5,904 bases of DNA from positions 1 through 5,904 of the forward strand of contig JALVDG010000014.1 in NCBI GenBank assembly GCA_027009095.1, in the 5' to 3' direction. A program made the translations under genes and the position numbers. This DNA is from Thiotrichaceae bacterium (lineage in GTDB: Bacteria; Pseudomonadota; Gammaproteobacteria; Thiotrichales; Thiotrichaceae). The notes under the pieces were generated by a model, which did no database searches, was not told the origin of the DNA, and saw only the letters and a list, made by a program, of their open reading frames with translations. Within the stretch, counting starts at the first letter, position 1, and the number at the start of each line of letters is the position of its first letter. This document shows, in pieces, positions 1 to 5,865 of the stretch.

Positions 1-1873
1 TGCTGTTGTATTTGGCTTGTTGTTCAGCTACTTGTTTTGCAGGTTTTCTTTTATTGCCTTTTAAGGTTCCGCCATAAGCACCTTCCATAATGTCTGCTAC
101 ATCTTTGCGGATGGTGGTAGGGGTAATATTATGCTTTTTATTATAAGCTATTTGTTTTTTACGACGACGTTCAGTTTCATCGATGGCAGCTTGCATGGAT
201 TTTGTGATTTTATCAGCATATAAAATAGCTTTGCCTTCTGAGTTTCTAGCGGCACGTCCTACCGTTTGGATAAGGGATCGTTCGGAGCGTAAAAAACCCT
301 CTTTATCGGCATCCAGTATTGCGACAAGAGAGACTTCTGGCATATCCAGACCTTCACGCAATAAGTTGATACCGATGAGTGCATCGAACTCGCCTAAGCG
401 TAAATCACGGATAATTTCCACGCGCTCTACAGTATCAATATCGGAGTGTAAATAGCGGCAGCGAACATCGTGTTCCATCAGATAATCTGTTAAGTCTTCT
501 GCCATACGCTTGGTTAAGGTGGTGATTAATACACGCTCGTTATTGGCGGCACGTTGGTTTATCTCGGACATAACATCGTCTACTTGTGAGGCGATAGGGC
601 GTATTTCAATTATTGGGTCGAGTAAACCAGTAGGGCGCACAATTTGCTCGGCAATATTGTCACAATGCTCAATTTCGTAGTTTCCAGGTGTGGCAGAGAC
701 ATGAATGACTTGGGGGATAAGTTTTTCAAATTCTTCAAAACGCAGTGGGCGATTGTCAAGGGCAGAAGGTAGGCGAAAGCCGTATTCTACTAGATTGGTT
801 TTCCGTGAAAAATCCCCTTTATACATCGCGCCAATTTGTGGCACGGTGACGTGAGATTCATCAATAACAACGAGTGAGTCTTTAGGTAGATAATCAAATA
901 AACAGGGCGGTGCTGCACCAATAGGTCGTCCTGATAAATAGCGTGAGTAATTCTCGATACCAGAGCAGTAGCCCACTTCCATTATCATCTCAATATCATA
1001 TTCGGTGCGCTCTTTTAGACGCTGTGCTTCTACTAAACGATTTTCATCGTAGAGTTGTTCTAGGCGTTGTTTTAGCTCGATTTTAATTTGTTCGACCGCC
1101 TTGAGCATAACTTCGCGCGGAGTAACATAATGCGTTTTTGGGTAAATGGTTAAACGAGGCACTTTACGTAATACTTCGCCAGTGAGTGGATCGAAATAAC
1201 TGAGTTGCTCAACCTCATCATCAAATAGCTCGATGCGTACTGCCTCATGGTCGGAATCGGCAGGATGTACATCAATAACATCACCACGTACTCGGTAAGT
1301 ACCGCGTGATAACTCAATATCATTACGCGTGTATTGTAATTCGGCAAGACGACGTAAAATATCACGTTGATTAACGGCTTCGCCACGATCTAAATGAAGC
1401 ATCATTTTAAGATAAGACTTCGGGTCACCAAGTCCATAAATAGCTGAAACAGTGGCAATAATAATGGTACTAGAATTTTCCATTAATGCTTTCGTTGCCG
1501 AGAGACGCATTTGCTCAATATGTTCATTAATAGATGCGTCTTTTTCGATAAATGTGCCAGAGGCGGGCACATAAGCCTCTGGTTGGTAATAATCGTAGTA
1601 GGAAACAAAATATTCCACAGAGTTGTTAGGGAAAAACTCCTTAAATTCACCGTATAGCTGGGCAGCGAGTGTTTTATTGTGCGCCATAATAATAGTAGGA
1701 CGCTGAGTTTGTGCGATAATATTGGCAATGGTGAAGGTTTTTCCTGATCCAGTTACCCCCAACAATATTTGCTGCATTAAACCATCATTTAATCCTTCGA
1801 CTAATGATTTAATTGCAGTGGGTTGATCACCTGCGGGCTGAAATTTTGTTTCTAATTGGAAGTTAGTTGTCAT
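1..1873 (-). CDS. uvrB: UvrABC excision nuclease subunit B (UvrB), 3' end cut by window edge
   Basis: UvrB is the ATP-driven damage-verification subunit of nucleotide excision repair. UvrA loads it onto DNA, it probes one strand with a beta-hairpin, then recruits UvrC for incision. The minus frame from ATG 1873 stays open for 624 codons to the left edge. The start [18 protein letters not shown] aligns with family N-termini. Visible motifs are Walker A GVTGSGKT (residues 39-46), the tyrosine-rich hairpin [16 protein letters not shown] (88-103), DESH of Walker B (about 338), SATPGNYE, and motif [11 protein letters not shown]. Numbering matches E. coli UvrB (673 aa), so about 50 residues are missing, including the C-terminal UVR motif that contacts UvrC. 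The Shine-Dalgarno is weak (AAGAT upstream of GCC-ATG). No CTG-N10-CAG LexA-type box occurs in 1874-2250. It is divergent from aspC, with a repeat copy starting 20 bp upstream of its start codon. Identification is near certain. Confidence 0.98.
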   Translation of the reverse strand, partial: MTTNFQLETKFQPAGDQPTAIKSLVEGLNDGLMQQILLGVTGSGKTFTIANIIAQTQRPTIIMAHNKTLAAQLYGEFKEFFPNNSVEYFVSYYDYYQPEAYVPASGTFIEKDASINEHIEQMRLSATKALMENSSTIIIATVSAIYGLGDPKSYLKMMLHLDRGEAVNQRDILRRLAELQYTRNDIELSRGTYRVRGDVIDVHPADSDHEAVRIELFDDEVEQLSYFDPLTGEVLRKVPRLTIYPKTHYVTPREVMLKAVEQIKIELKQRLEQLYDENRLVEAQRLKERTEYDIEMIMEVGYCSGIENYSRYLSGRPIGAAPPCLFDYLPKDSLVVIDESHVTVPQIGAMYKGDFSRKTNLVEYGFRLPSALDNRPLRFEEFEKLIPQVIHVSATPGNYEIEHCDNIAEQIVRPTGLLDPIIEIRPIASQVDDVMSEINQRAANNERVLITTLTKRMAEDLTDYLMEHDVRCRYLHSDIDTVERVEIIRDLRLGEFDALIGINLLREGLDMPEVSLVAILDADKEGFLRSERSLIQTVGRAARNSEGKAILYADKITKSMQAAIDETERRRKKQIAYNKKHNITPTTIRKDVADIMEGAYGGTLKGNKRKPAKQVAEQQAKYNS

Positions 1874-1892
1874 GGCTATATCTTAGCTGAAA

Positions 1893-2117
1893 GTAACTAT
1901 CAACATAATCAGTAATTGCTCAGATTGTGCTCTATAAGGAGTGAAAGCTTCAGCTTTTTTAGTCATCAAGTGAAATTTAATAAGTGAGTGATTATCGTTT
2001 AGATTTTGTAGTTACTAGATTTTTATTATTTTTTGCAGTAGCAGGGCGAAATCATGGAGAATTTGATATAAATGCGTATTTTTAATTCACTTATTGTGCA
2101 AAATAGAGTACAAGCTG
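1893..2117 (+). repeat. Interspersed repeat, copy A (degenerate, with internal extra ~95 bp)
   Basis: Three collinear blocks match copy B at 4543-4682. Block 1906-1933 matches 4557-4584 at 24/28, with all four differences being transitions. Block 2067-2084 matches 4623-4640 at 15/18. Block 2098-2117 matches 4654-4673 at 19/20. The spacing between the last two blocks is identical (13 nt) in both copies, while about 95 extra bases lie between the first two blocks here. The left tip GTAACTA is kept, but the right tip has decayed (CTGGGTCGTTGCG where copy B has CTGAGTAGTTAC). The element fills most of the 377-bp uvrB-aspC gap, which otherwise shows only the aspC promoter. Any uvrB promoter would lie in or next to it. 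No protein is encoded here. Confidence 0.75.
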
Positions 2118-2187
2118 GGTCGTTGCGTATATACTTGTTTTCAGAGAATATAGTGATTAAATAAAAGGACATAATAAATCAAATATT

Positions 2188-2216
2188 TTGCTCGTTTATT
2201 TTATTAGATTTATGAT
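2188..2216 (+). promoter_or_regulatory. Candidate sigma-70 promoter of aspC
   Basis: TTGCTC (2188-2193) and TATGAT (2211-2216) are separated by exactly 17 bp. The -10 matches the consensus at 5/6 and the -35 at 3/6. Transcription would start near 2223, giving a leader of roughly 28 nt that contains the AGGGGA ribosome site. It lies downstream of repeat copy A, so the repeat need not be transcribed with aspC. This is a by-eye match in AT-rich DNA. Confidence 0.4.
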
Positions 2217-2238
2217 GTTCCTTATATGAATTTTTAAT

Positions 2239-2244
2239 AGGGGA
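2239..2244 (+). promoter_or_regulatory. Ribosome binding site fixing the aspC GTG start
   Basis: AGGGGA ends 6 nt before the GTG at 2251. This strong, well-spaced Shine-Dalgarno supports GTG as the true start, and the encoded TIQLSERVQRVKPSPT matches the usual N-terminus of the family. Confidence 0.75.
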
Positions 2245-2250
2245 ATACTT

Positions 2251-3426
2251 GTGACAATCCAACTTTCTGAGCGTGTTCAGCGTGTAAAACCTTCACCAAC
2301 TTTAGAAATTAGTGCTTTAGCGCTGAAATTAAAAGCTCAAGGGAAGGATATTATTTCTTTAGGTGTAGGAGAGCCAGATTTTCCTACGCCAGAACATATT
2401 AAAGCAGCGGGTATCGAAGCGATTACGCATAATAAAACGGGTTATACCGCAGTTGATGGTATTCCTGAATTAAAAGATGCCATTATTAAAAAGTTTAAGC
2501 GTGATAATGACCTGAGCTATGAAGCTGATCAAATTTTAGTATCTTGTGGCGGCAAGCAGAGTTTTTCTAATTTGTGCCAAGCGTTATTGAATGATGGCGA
2601 TGAGGTGATTATTCCTGCTCCATACTGGGTGTCATATCCCGATATGGTGTTACTCGGCGGTGGTGTTCCTGTGATTGTGGAGGCAGGGCAGGAGACTAAC
2701 TTTAAATTAACACCAGATGTTTTAGAAGCATCTATTACCGATAAAACACGTTTGCTTGTGATTAATAGTCCATCTAATCCAACGGGTGTTATGTATAGTA
2801 AAGATGAGTTGGCGGCTTTAGGTGAAGTGCTTTTAAAATATCCCGATATTGTTATCGCAACCGATGATATGTATGAGCTAATTTTATTTGGTGATAATCA
2901 ATTTTCAAATATCGTCAATGCGACTCCTGAGCTTTATGATCGTACGGTTGTTTTAAATGGTGTATCAAAAGCATATGCCATGACTGGCTGGCGAATTGGT
3001 TATGCAGGAGGCCCTGTTGAGCTAATTAAAGCAATGAAAAAAATTCAATCGCAAAGCACTTCTAATCCTACTTCTATCTCGCAAGTGGCTGCGGTAGCCG
3101 CTTTAAATGGTGATCAAGAGTGCCTTAAACCAATGCTGAAGGCTTTTGAAGAGCGTCATGATTTTGTGGTTGAATCATTAAATAAAATTGATGGCATTGA
3201 GTGTTTGCCATCGGATGGGACATTCTACAGTTTTCCTAATGTAGAAGGTTTAATTGCTCGATTAGATGGCGTGAATACCGATGCTGAACTAGCCACCCGT
3301 TTGCTTGATAACGGTGTTTCTTTAGTACCAGGAAGTGCTTTTGGTTTAGCAGGTCATATCCGTGTGTCGTATGCAACGAGTATGGAAAACTTGGAGAAAG
3401 CACTCGAGCGAATTGCTTCGGTTTAA
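2251..3426 (+). CDS. aspC: Aspartate aminotransferase, PLP-dependent class I (Thermus-like subgroup)
   Basis: This cytoplasmic enzyme reversibly transfers the amino group between aspartate/2-oxoglutarate and oxaloacetate/glutamate, supplying aspartate for amino acid, pyrimidine and NAD synthesis. The 391-aa length is normal. Visible residues are GEPDFPTP (40-47), TGYTAVDGIPEL (63-74), PYWVSYP (124-130, with the Trp that stacks near PLP), SPSNPTG (173-179, Asn176), D205xxY208, the Schiff-base lysine in SKAYAMTGWRIG (Lys240), and the carboxylate-binding arginine in HIRVSYA (Arg371). Overall similarity is to the Thermus-type subgroup rather than to the E. coli AspC subgroup, so the symbol follows common annotation (aatA or aspB are alternatives). 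Some members of this subgroup also transaminate prephenate; that activity is possible here but cannot be read from motifs alone. The start is GTG with a strong ribosome site. It is monocistronic, divergent from uvrB and convergent with pyrE. Confidence 0.95.
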   Translation: MTIQLSERVQRVKPSPTLEISALALKLKAQGKDIISLGVGEPDFPTPEHIKAAGIEAITHNKTGYTAVDGIPELKDAIIKKFKRDNDLSYEADQILVSCGGKQSFSNLCQALLNDGDEVIIPAPYWVSYPDMVLLGGGVPVIVEAGQETNFKLTPDVLEASITDKTRLLVINSPSNPTGVMYSKDELAALGEVLLKYPDIVIATDDMYELILFGDNQFSNIVNATPELYDRTVVLNGVSKAYAMTGWRIGYAGGPVELIKAMKKIQSQSTSNPTSISQVAAVAALNGDQECLKPMLKAFEERHDFVVESLNKIDGIECLPSDGTFYSFPNVEGLIARLDGVNTDAELATRLLDNGVSLVPGSAFGLAGHIRVSYATSMENLEKALERIASV

Positions 3427-3460
3427 TGAGGTGTCATTTTTTGTAAGATTTAGCTACCAG

Positions 3461-3493
3461 TTGTTCTACTGCCAGCTACAGTTAGTAGAACAA
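3461..3493 (+). terminator. Hairpin after aspC, possible terminator without a clear U-tract
   Basis: TTGTTCTACT (3461-3470) and AGTAGAACAA (3484-3493) form a perfect 10-bp stem with a 13-nt loop, 35 bp after the aspC stop codon. The following bases (TATGATTATTTATTG) are AT-rich but not a continuous T run, so intrinsic termination is uncertain. It may instead stabilise the mRNA 3' end. Confidence 0.4.
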
Positions 3494-3549
3494 TATGATT
3501 ATTTATTGATGTTACGCAATATAGAAAAACATTATCTATTTTTCCTTCC

Positions 3550-3726
3550 ACCCGATGCGTTAGCGAGGCGGAGCCAAAACTTCCATTCTCTCGGGTAAAG
3601 CGCAGGAGTAAGCGGTTAGCTGGGTCGCCTTTTCTTTGCTTACTTTCTTTTGGCGACGCAAAAGAAAGTACGTCGTAGCCCTAGCTAAGAAAGAGAGCAA
3701 AAGAACCTAAACTCAAAAGGGCTACG
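3550..3726. repeat. Composite palindromic extragenic repeat between convergent aspC and pyrE
   Basis: Three nested or adjacent inverted repeats lie here. ACCCGA (3550-3555) pairs with TCGGGT (3591-3596). A perfect 12-bp stem TACTTTCTTTTG (3641-3652) pairs with CAAAAGAAAGTA (3659-3670) across the 6-nt loop GCGACG. CGTAGCCCT (3674-3682) pairs with AGGGCTACG (3718-3726). The segment is richer in G+C at its left side than the surrounding intergenic DNA. A TTTCTTTTGGCGACGCAAAAGAAA-type core resembles, from memory, dispersed repeats in several proteobacterial genomes; this was not checked. Its placement between convergent 3' ends fits REP-like repeats, and it may serve as a bidirectional transcription barrier. 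It fills most of the 347-bp gap, and no gene is seen in it. Confidence 0.65.
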
Positions 3727-3773
3727 AAAACTTTCACTGATATGTGAATAGGTGACTGCGTAACATCAGTTAT

Positions 3774-4418
3774 TTAGATAACACCATATTGATCACGATA
3801 AGCATTTATTTTTTTATGCAAATCATCGTCACTAATATTAGTGTTGATGTACTCAATCACATCCGTCAGACCGATAATATTTGCTACTTTAATATTGTAG
3901 CTTTCTTCAACTTCTTGTACCGCTGATTTTTCACCCAGACCTTTTTCTTGTCGGTCAAGCGATATGGTGATCCCTGCTAGTTTTGCACCATTGTTTTCGA
4001 TAATCTGAGCGGCTTCACGAGAGGCTGTGCCTGCGCTAATAACATCATCTACCACTAAAACTCGCCCTTCAAGTGGTGCGCCAACAATATTGCCGCCTTC
4101 ACCATGATCTTTCGTCTCTTTACGGTTATAAGCGTAGTTATAATCAATGCTATGTTTCTCATATAGATTAGCGGCAACAACAGAAACTAAAGGAATGCCT
4201 TTGTAGGCTGGGCCAAATAACATATCAAACTCGATACCCGAATCAACAATCGCCTGAGCGTAGTAGTCACCAAGTCGAGCCAATGACGATCCTGTTTGAA
4301 ATAATCCAAAATTGAAAAAATAGGGGCTAAGCCGACCTGATTTTAAGGTGAACTCACCAAAGCGTAAAACATTATTATCAATGGCAAAGTTAAGAAATTC
4401 TTTTTGATAGGGTTTCAT
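3774..4418 (-). CDS. pyrE: Orotate phosphoribosyltransferase
   Basis: PyrE is a cytoplasmic enzyme that joins orotate to PRPP to make orotidine 5'-phosphate, the fifth step of de novo UMP synthesis. From ATG 4418 the protein is 214 aa, as in E. coli (213), and residue numbers coincide. Visible residues are FTLKSGR with Lys26, YFFN (33-36), GPAYKGIP with Lys73, the catalytic loop [11 protein letters not shown] with Arg99, Lys100, Lys103 and His105, the PRPP motif [11 protein letters not shown] with Asp124/Asp125, and Arg156 in LDRQEKG. The frame also holds an ATG at 4460 that would add 14 residues ([14 protein letters not shown]). I prefer 4418 because MKPYQKEF matches the family start and the best promoter leaves only about 8 nt before 4460. 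Neither start has a strong Shine-Dalgarno. The gene is monocistronic and converges on aspC. Confidence 0.95.
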   Translation of the reverse strand: MKPYQKEFLNFAIDNNVLRFGEFTLKSGRLSPYFFNFGLFQTGSSLARLGDYYAQAIVDSGIEFDMLFGPAYKGIPLVSVVAANLYEKHSIDYNYAYNRKETKDHGEGGNIVGAPLEGRVLVVDDVISAGTASREAAQIIENNGAKLAGITISLDRQEKGLGEKSAVQEVEESYNIKVANIIGLTDVIEYINTNISDDDLHKKINAYRDQYGVI

Positions 4419-4475
4419 ATTAGATGACTCATCAAAGGGTGTTTTATCGGATAGTGACATGCTTAGAGTAGAAGC

Positions 4476-4504
4476 ATGATAGAATTGAATAAAATTTATC
4501 CTAA
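4476..4504 (-). promoter_or_regulatory. Candidate sigma-70 promoter of pyrE
   Basis: On the minus strand TTAGGA (4504-4499) and TATCAT (4481-4476) are separated by 17 bp. The -10 matches at 5/6 and the -35 at 3/6. Initiation would fall near 4469, giving a leader of about 50 nt before the ATG at 4418 but only about 8 nt before the ATG at 4460. It lies between pyrE and the MITE-like copy B. Confidence 0.35.
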
Positions 4505-4542
4505 CAATAGAGATACCCTAATGGGTTTTATGTTAAAAATAG

Positions 4543-4682
4543 GTAACTACTCAGTATAATCAGCAACTGCTTAGATTGTACTCTTTTATTCGAATTTAAG
4601 GCAAAAGGGCGGAGTTTATCCGTATAAATGAGCACTTTTAACGCAGAAATCGGGCAAAATAGAGTTCAAGCTGAGTAGTTAC
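4543..4682 (+). mobile_element. MITE-like element, copy B of the interspersed repeat (140 bp)
   Basis: GTAACTACTCAG (4543-4554) and CTGAGTAGTTAC (4671-4682) are perfect 12-bp terminal inverted repeats bounding 140 bp with no coding capacity. Internal blocks are shared with copy A at 1893-2117, in the same orientation, which shows a dispersed family rather than a local palindrome. Ends beginning GTAA and 8-bp target duplications are known of IS66-family elements, so a non-autonomous IS66-type derivative is a reasonable guess, but no transposase is present to confirm it. The 8-bp flanks AAAAATAG and AACAATAC agree at 6/8, compatible with a decayed target duplication. Confidence 0.7.
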
Positions 4683-4848
4683 AACAATACTTCGGACAGT
4701 TTTTTGATATTATAAACAAATAAAATCAAGAAGTTACAAATATATTGTATTTAATTGCATATTAGGGAAACACCCTAACATGCAATTAATTCAACTCAGA
4801 AATCTAACTGATTGATTCATATAAGCTAAAAGTGTCCGAAGTATTGTT
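4683..4848. mobile_element. Second MITE-like element with 21-bp terminal inverted repeats and internal hairpin
   Basis: The outer arms 4683-4703 and 4828-4848 are inverted copies matching at 20/21; the core is AACAATACTTCGGACA. The single mismatch is G at 4699 against the C expected from the distal arm. The distal arm continues to GTTAC at 4850, so an intact tip was probably GTAACAATACTTCGG. The 124 bp between the arms are very AT-rich and non-coding, and contain a 17-position hairpin. It shares no interior sequence with copies A and B. Size, terminal repeats and lack of genes suggest a non-autonomous transposable element, but no second copy is visible here, so an unrelated long palindrome remains possible. 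Confidence 0.6.
4751..4789. repeat. Strong hairpin inside the second MITE-like element
   Basis: Arm 4751-4767 pairs with 4773-4789 at 16 of 17 positions, with a single A-C mismatch (4761/4779) and the 5-nt loop AAACA. The top of the stem is TTAGGG/CCCTAA. No T run follows on either strand, so it does not look like an intrinsic terminator. It sits close to the middle of the 4683-4848 element. Confidence 0.7.
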
Positions 4849-4882
4849 ACAAAAATAATTGCTTGAAAGGGTAGTGATAGAA

Positions 4883-4903
4883 GAATTCAAATCATTTCAA
4901 TTC
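4883..4903. promoter_or_regulatory. Operator-like imperfect palindrome upstream of the DUF4124 gene
   Basis: GAATTCAAAT and ATTTCAATTC flank a central C at 4893 and pair at 9 of 10 positions, with one C-C mismatch (4888/4898). It ends 27 bp before the TATAAT at 4931, where activators or repressors often bind. AT-rich DNA produces such palindromes by chance, so this is weak. Confidence 0.25.
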
Positions 4904-4930
4904 CTTATATCGTTTTTAAAAAGCCCCCAT

Positions 4931-4949
4931 TATAATAAAAATATTAAGG
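4931..4949 (+). promoter_or_regulatory. -10 box and ribosome binding site of the DUF4124 gene
   Basis: A perfect TATAAT (4931-4936) lies 19 bp before the ATG, and AAGG (4946-4949) is 6 nt before the ATG at 4956. No convincing -35 is seen at 16-18 bp spacing (TATCGT at 17 bp), so the promoter may depend on an activator. The leader would be only about 13 nt. Confidence 0.4.
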
Positions 4950-4955
4950 TTAATA

Positions 4956-5738
4956 ATGAAAATATTAGCTCTTTTCTCAATTACATTGATTTTATATTCA
5001 ACATCAACTTCGGCGGGATTGTATCGCTGGATTGATGCTAAAGGCAATGTACATTATTCCGATAGGATTCCTCCTAAAGCAGTAAAGTATGGGCATGTTA
5101 AGCTAAGTCCTACTGGTCTAAAGAAACAAATAGAACTTTCAGCTAAGCAAAAACAAGAAATTCTGGATAGAGAAATTCAGAAAAAAAAGGATGAGGAAGA
5201 GAGAAAGAAAAAGGCCTTAAAGGCTAAATTAAAAAAAATGGAAGATGATCAATTGCTTGCTATTTATTCTAATAAAAAGGAACTGATTAATGTTTATGAG
5301 GGTAAAATAGAGATGGCTACTATGAGTATTAAATTGCTCAAAAAGCGTCATAAAGTTCTTTCATCTAGACTGGCAAAGGCTGAAATAAAACAAGAAAAAA
5401 TGAAGAATCCTAAATTTAAGGAAATTTTAACTAAAAAGATTGATGATATGTTGGATGGCTTAAAAGTATATCAACAGGCTATCACAGAGAATATGGTTGA
5501 AAAAAATAAGCTAGAAAAAGAATATGCGCTTAATATTAAGCGCTTTAATCGTTTAACAGAGCAAAAAAATCTAATAGAAAAAGAAAATTTACCAAAAACT
5601 AGTCAGACAGAAAAGACTAATAAGGTGCTAGAGAGCATAGTACCCAGTATGCTGAACAGTAAAAAATTAGCGAATAAAAAAACAGTAAAAAGTAAGGAGG
5701 ATACTAAAAGAGAGGGTCTAGCAAGTAGATTAGAGTAA
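4956..5738 (+). CDS. Secreted DUF4124-domain protein with long lysine-rich coiled coil
   Basis: The function is unknown. The protein is 260 aa. Residues 1-20 (MKILALFSITLILYSTSTSA) form a Sec signal peptide with a likely cut after Ala20, so the mature protein should be periplasmic; no lipobox cysteine is seen. Residues 21-45 (GLYRWIDAKGNVHYSDRIPP and after) are a classic DUF4124 motif, a short beta-type domain common at the N-terminus of gammaproteobacterial envelope proteins. Residues about 57-210 are highly charged, dominated by Lys and Glu with heptad-like Leu/Ile spacing, and are probably a continuous coiled coil. The tail 211-260 is Lys/Ser/Thr-rich and looks disordered. There is no catalytic motif. 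The start ATG has AAGG 6 nt upstream. The gene stands alone after the mobile-element block, so its neighbours give no functional clue. A structural or scaffolding role is only inference. Confidence 0.88.
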   Translation: MKILALFSITLILYSTSTSAGLYRWIDAKGNVHYSDRIPPKAVKYGHVKLSPTGLKKQIELSAKQKQEILDREIQKKKDEEERKKKALKAKLKKMEDDQLLAIYSNKKELINVYEGKIEMATMSIKLLKKRHKVLSSRLAKAEIKQEKMKNPKFKEILTKKIDDMLDGLKVYQQAITENMVEKNKLEKEYALNIKRFNRLTEQKNLIEKENLPKTSQTEKTNKVLESIVPSMLNSKKLANKKTVKSKEDTKREGLASRLE

Positions 5739-5744
5739 GAGAAG

Positions 5745-5865
5745 CTCTCCTAAAAAGGACACCTTTCGAAAAAGGTGCCAACCGCTAGGAGGGTATAAAT
5801 CTGCACACTAAGACGGTTGAAAATACCCATTTCGTAACCGCTGATAACTGTACAGATGACCCTAG
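5745..5865 (+). other. Non-coding tail with several complementary segments, possible structured RNA
   Basis: Perfect short helices are possible between 5747-5752 and 5786-5791 (CTCCTA/TAGGAG), 5760-5766 and 5771-5777, 5779-5784 and 5814-5819 (CAACCG/CGGTTG), 5791-5796 and 5823-5828 (GGGTAT/ATACCC), 5799-5803 and 5853-5857 (ATCTG/CAGAT), and 5785-5789 and 5861-5865 (CTAGG/CCTAG). The third and fourth cross each other, which would make a pseudoknot, and AACCG at 5836-5840 competes for 5814-5818. I do not recognise any known riboswitch or RNA family. Helices this short can occur by chance. Up to the right edge (5904) I see no convincing gene. Confidence 0.25.
5747..5777 (-). terminator. Hairpin with T-rich tail on the minus strand, candidate terminator
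   Basis: CACCTTT (5760-5766) and AAAGGTG (5771-5777) form a perfect 7-bp stem with loop CGAA. Read on the minus strand it is followed by TCCTTTTTAGG, a short T tract typical of intrinsic termination. On the plus strand it is followed by CCAACCGC with no T run. The orientation therefore suits a minus-strand transcript arriving from the right, convergent with the DUF4124 gene. The stem lies only 21 bp after that gene's stop codon and could also stabilise its mRNA. Confidence 0.4.

Noticed and set aside
183..455. Plus-strand reading frame of 90 codons opposite uvrB
   Set aside because: It lies wholly antisense to a highly conserved part of uvrB, has no ribosome binding site and its product resembles nothing known to me.
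1150..1728. Two minus-strand reading frames (1150-1386 and 1483-1728)
   Set aside because: Both are out-of-frame shadows within uvrB, whose own frame is continuous and conserved through these positions.
1942..1960. AAAGC-TTCA-GCTTT hairpin followed by a T run, terminator-like on the plus strand
   Set aside because: The stem is only 5 bp and no plus-strand gene ends upstream. It lies in the extra DNA of repeat copy A.
1874..2250. Possible short gene or small RNA in the uvrB-aspC gap
   Set aside because: There is no frame with a start, ribosome site and plausible protein. The content is explained by repeat copy A and the aspC promoter.
3362..3598. Plus-strand frame of 78 codons across the end of aspC
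   Set aside because: It starts inside aspC in another frame, lacks a ribosome site and ends within the palindromic repeat. Its composition is that of chance translation.
3733..3748. TTCAC/GTGAA hairpin just beyond the pyrE stop, possible minus-strand terminator
   Set aside because: The stem is only 5 bp and the tail AGTTTTC is a poor T tract. The larger palindromes nearby are better candidates for blocking transcription.
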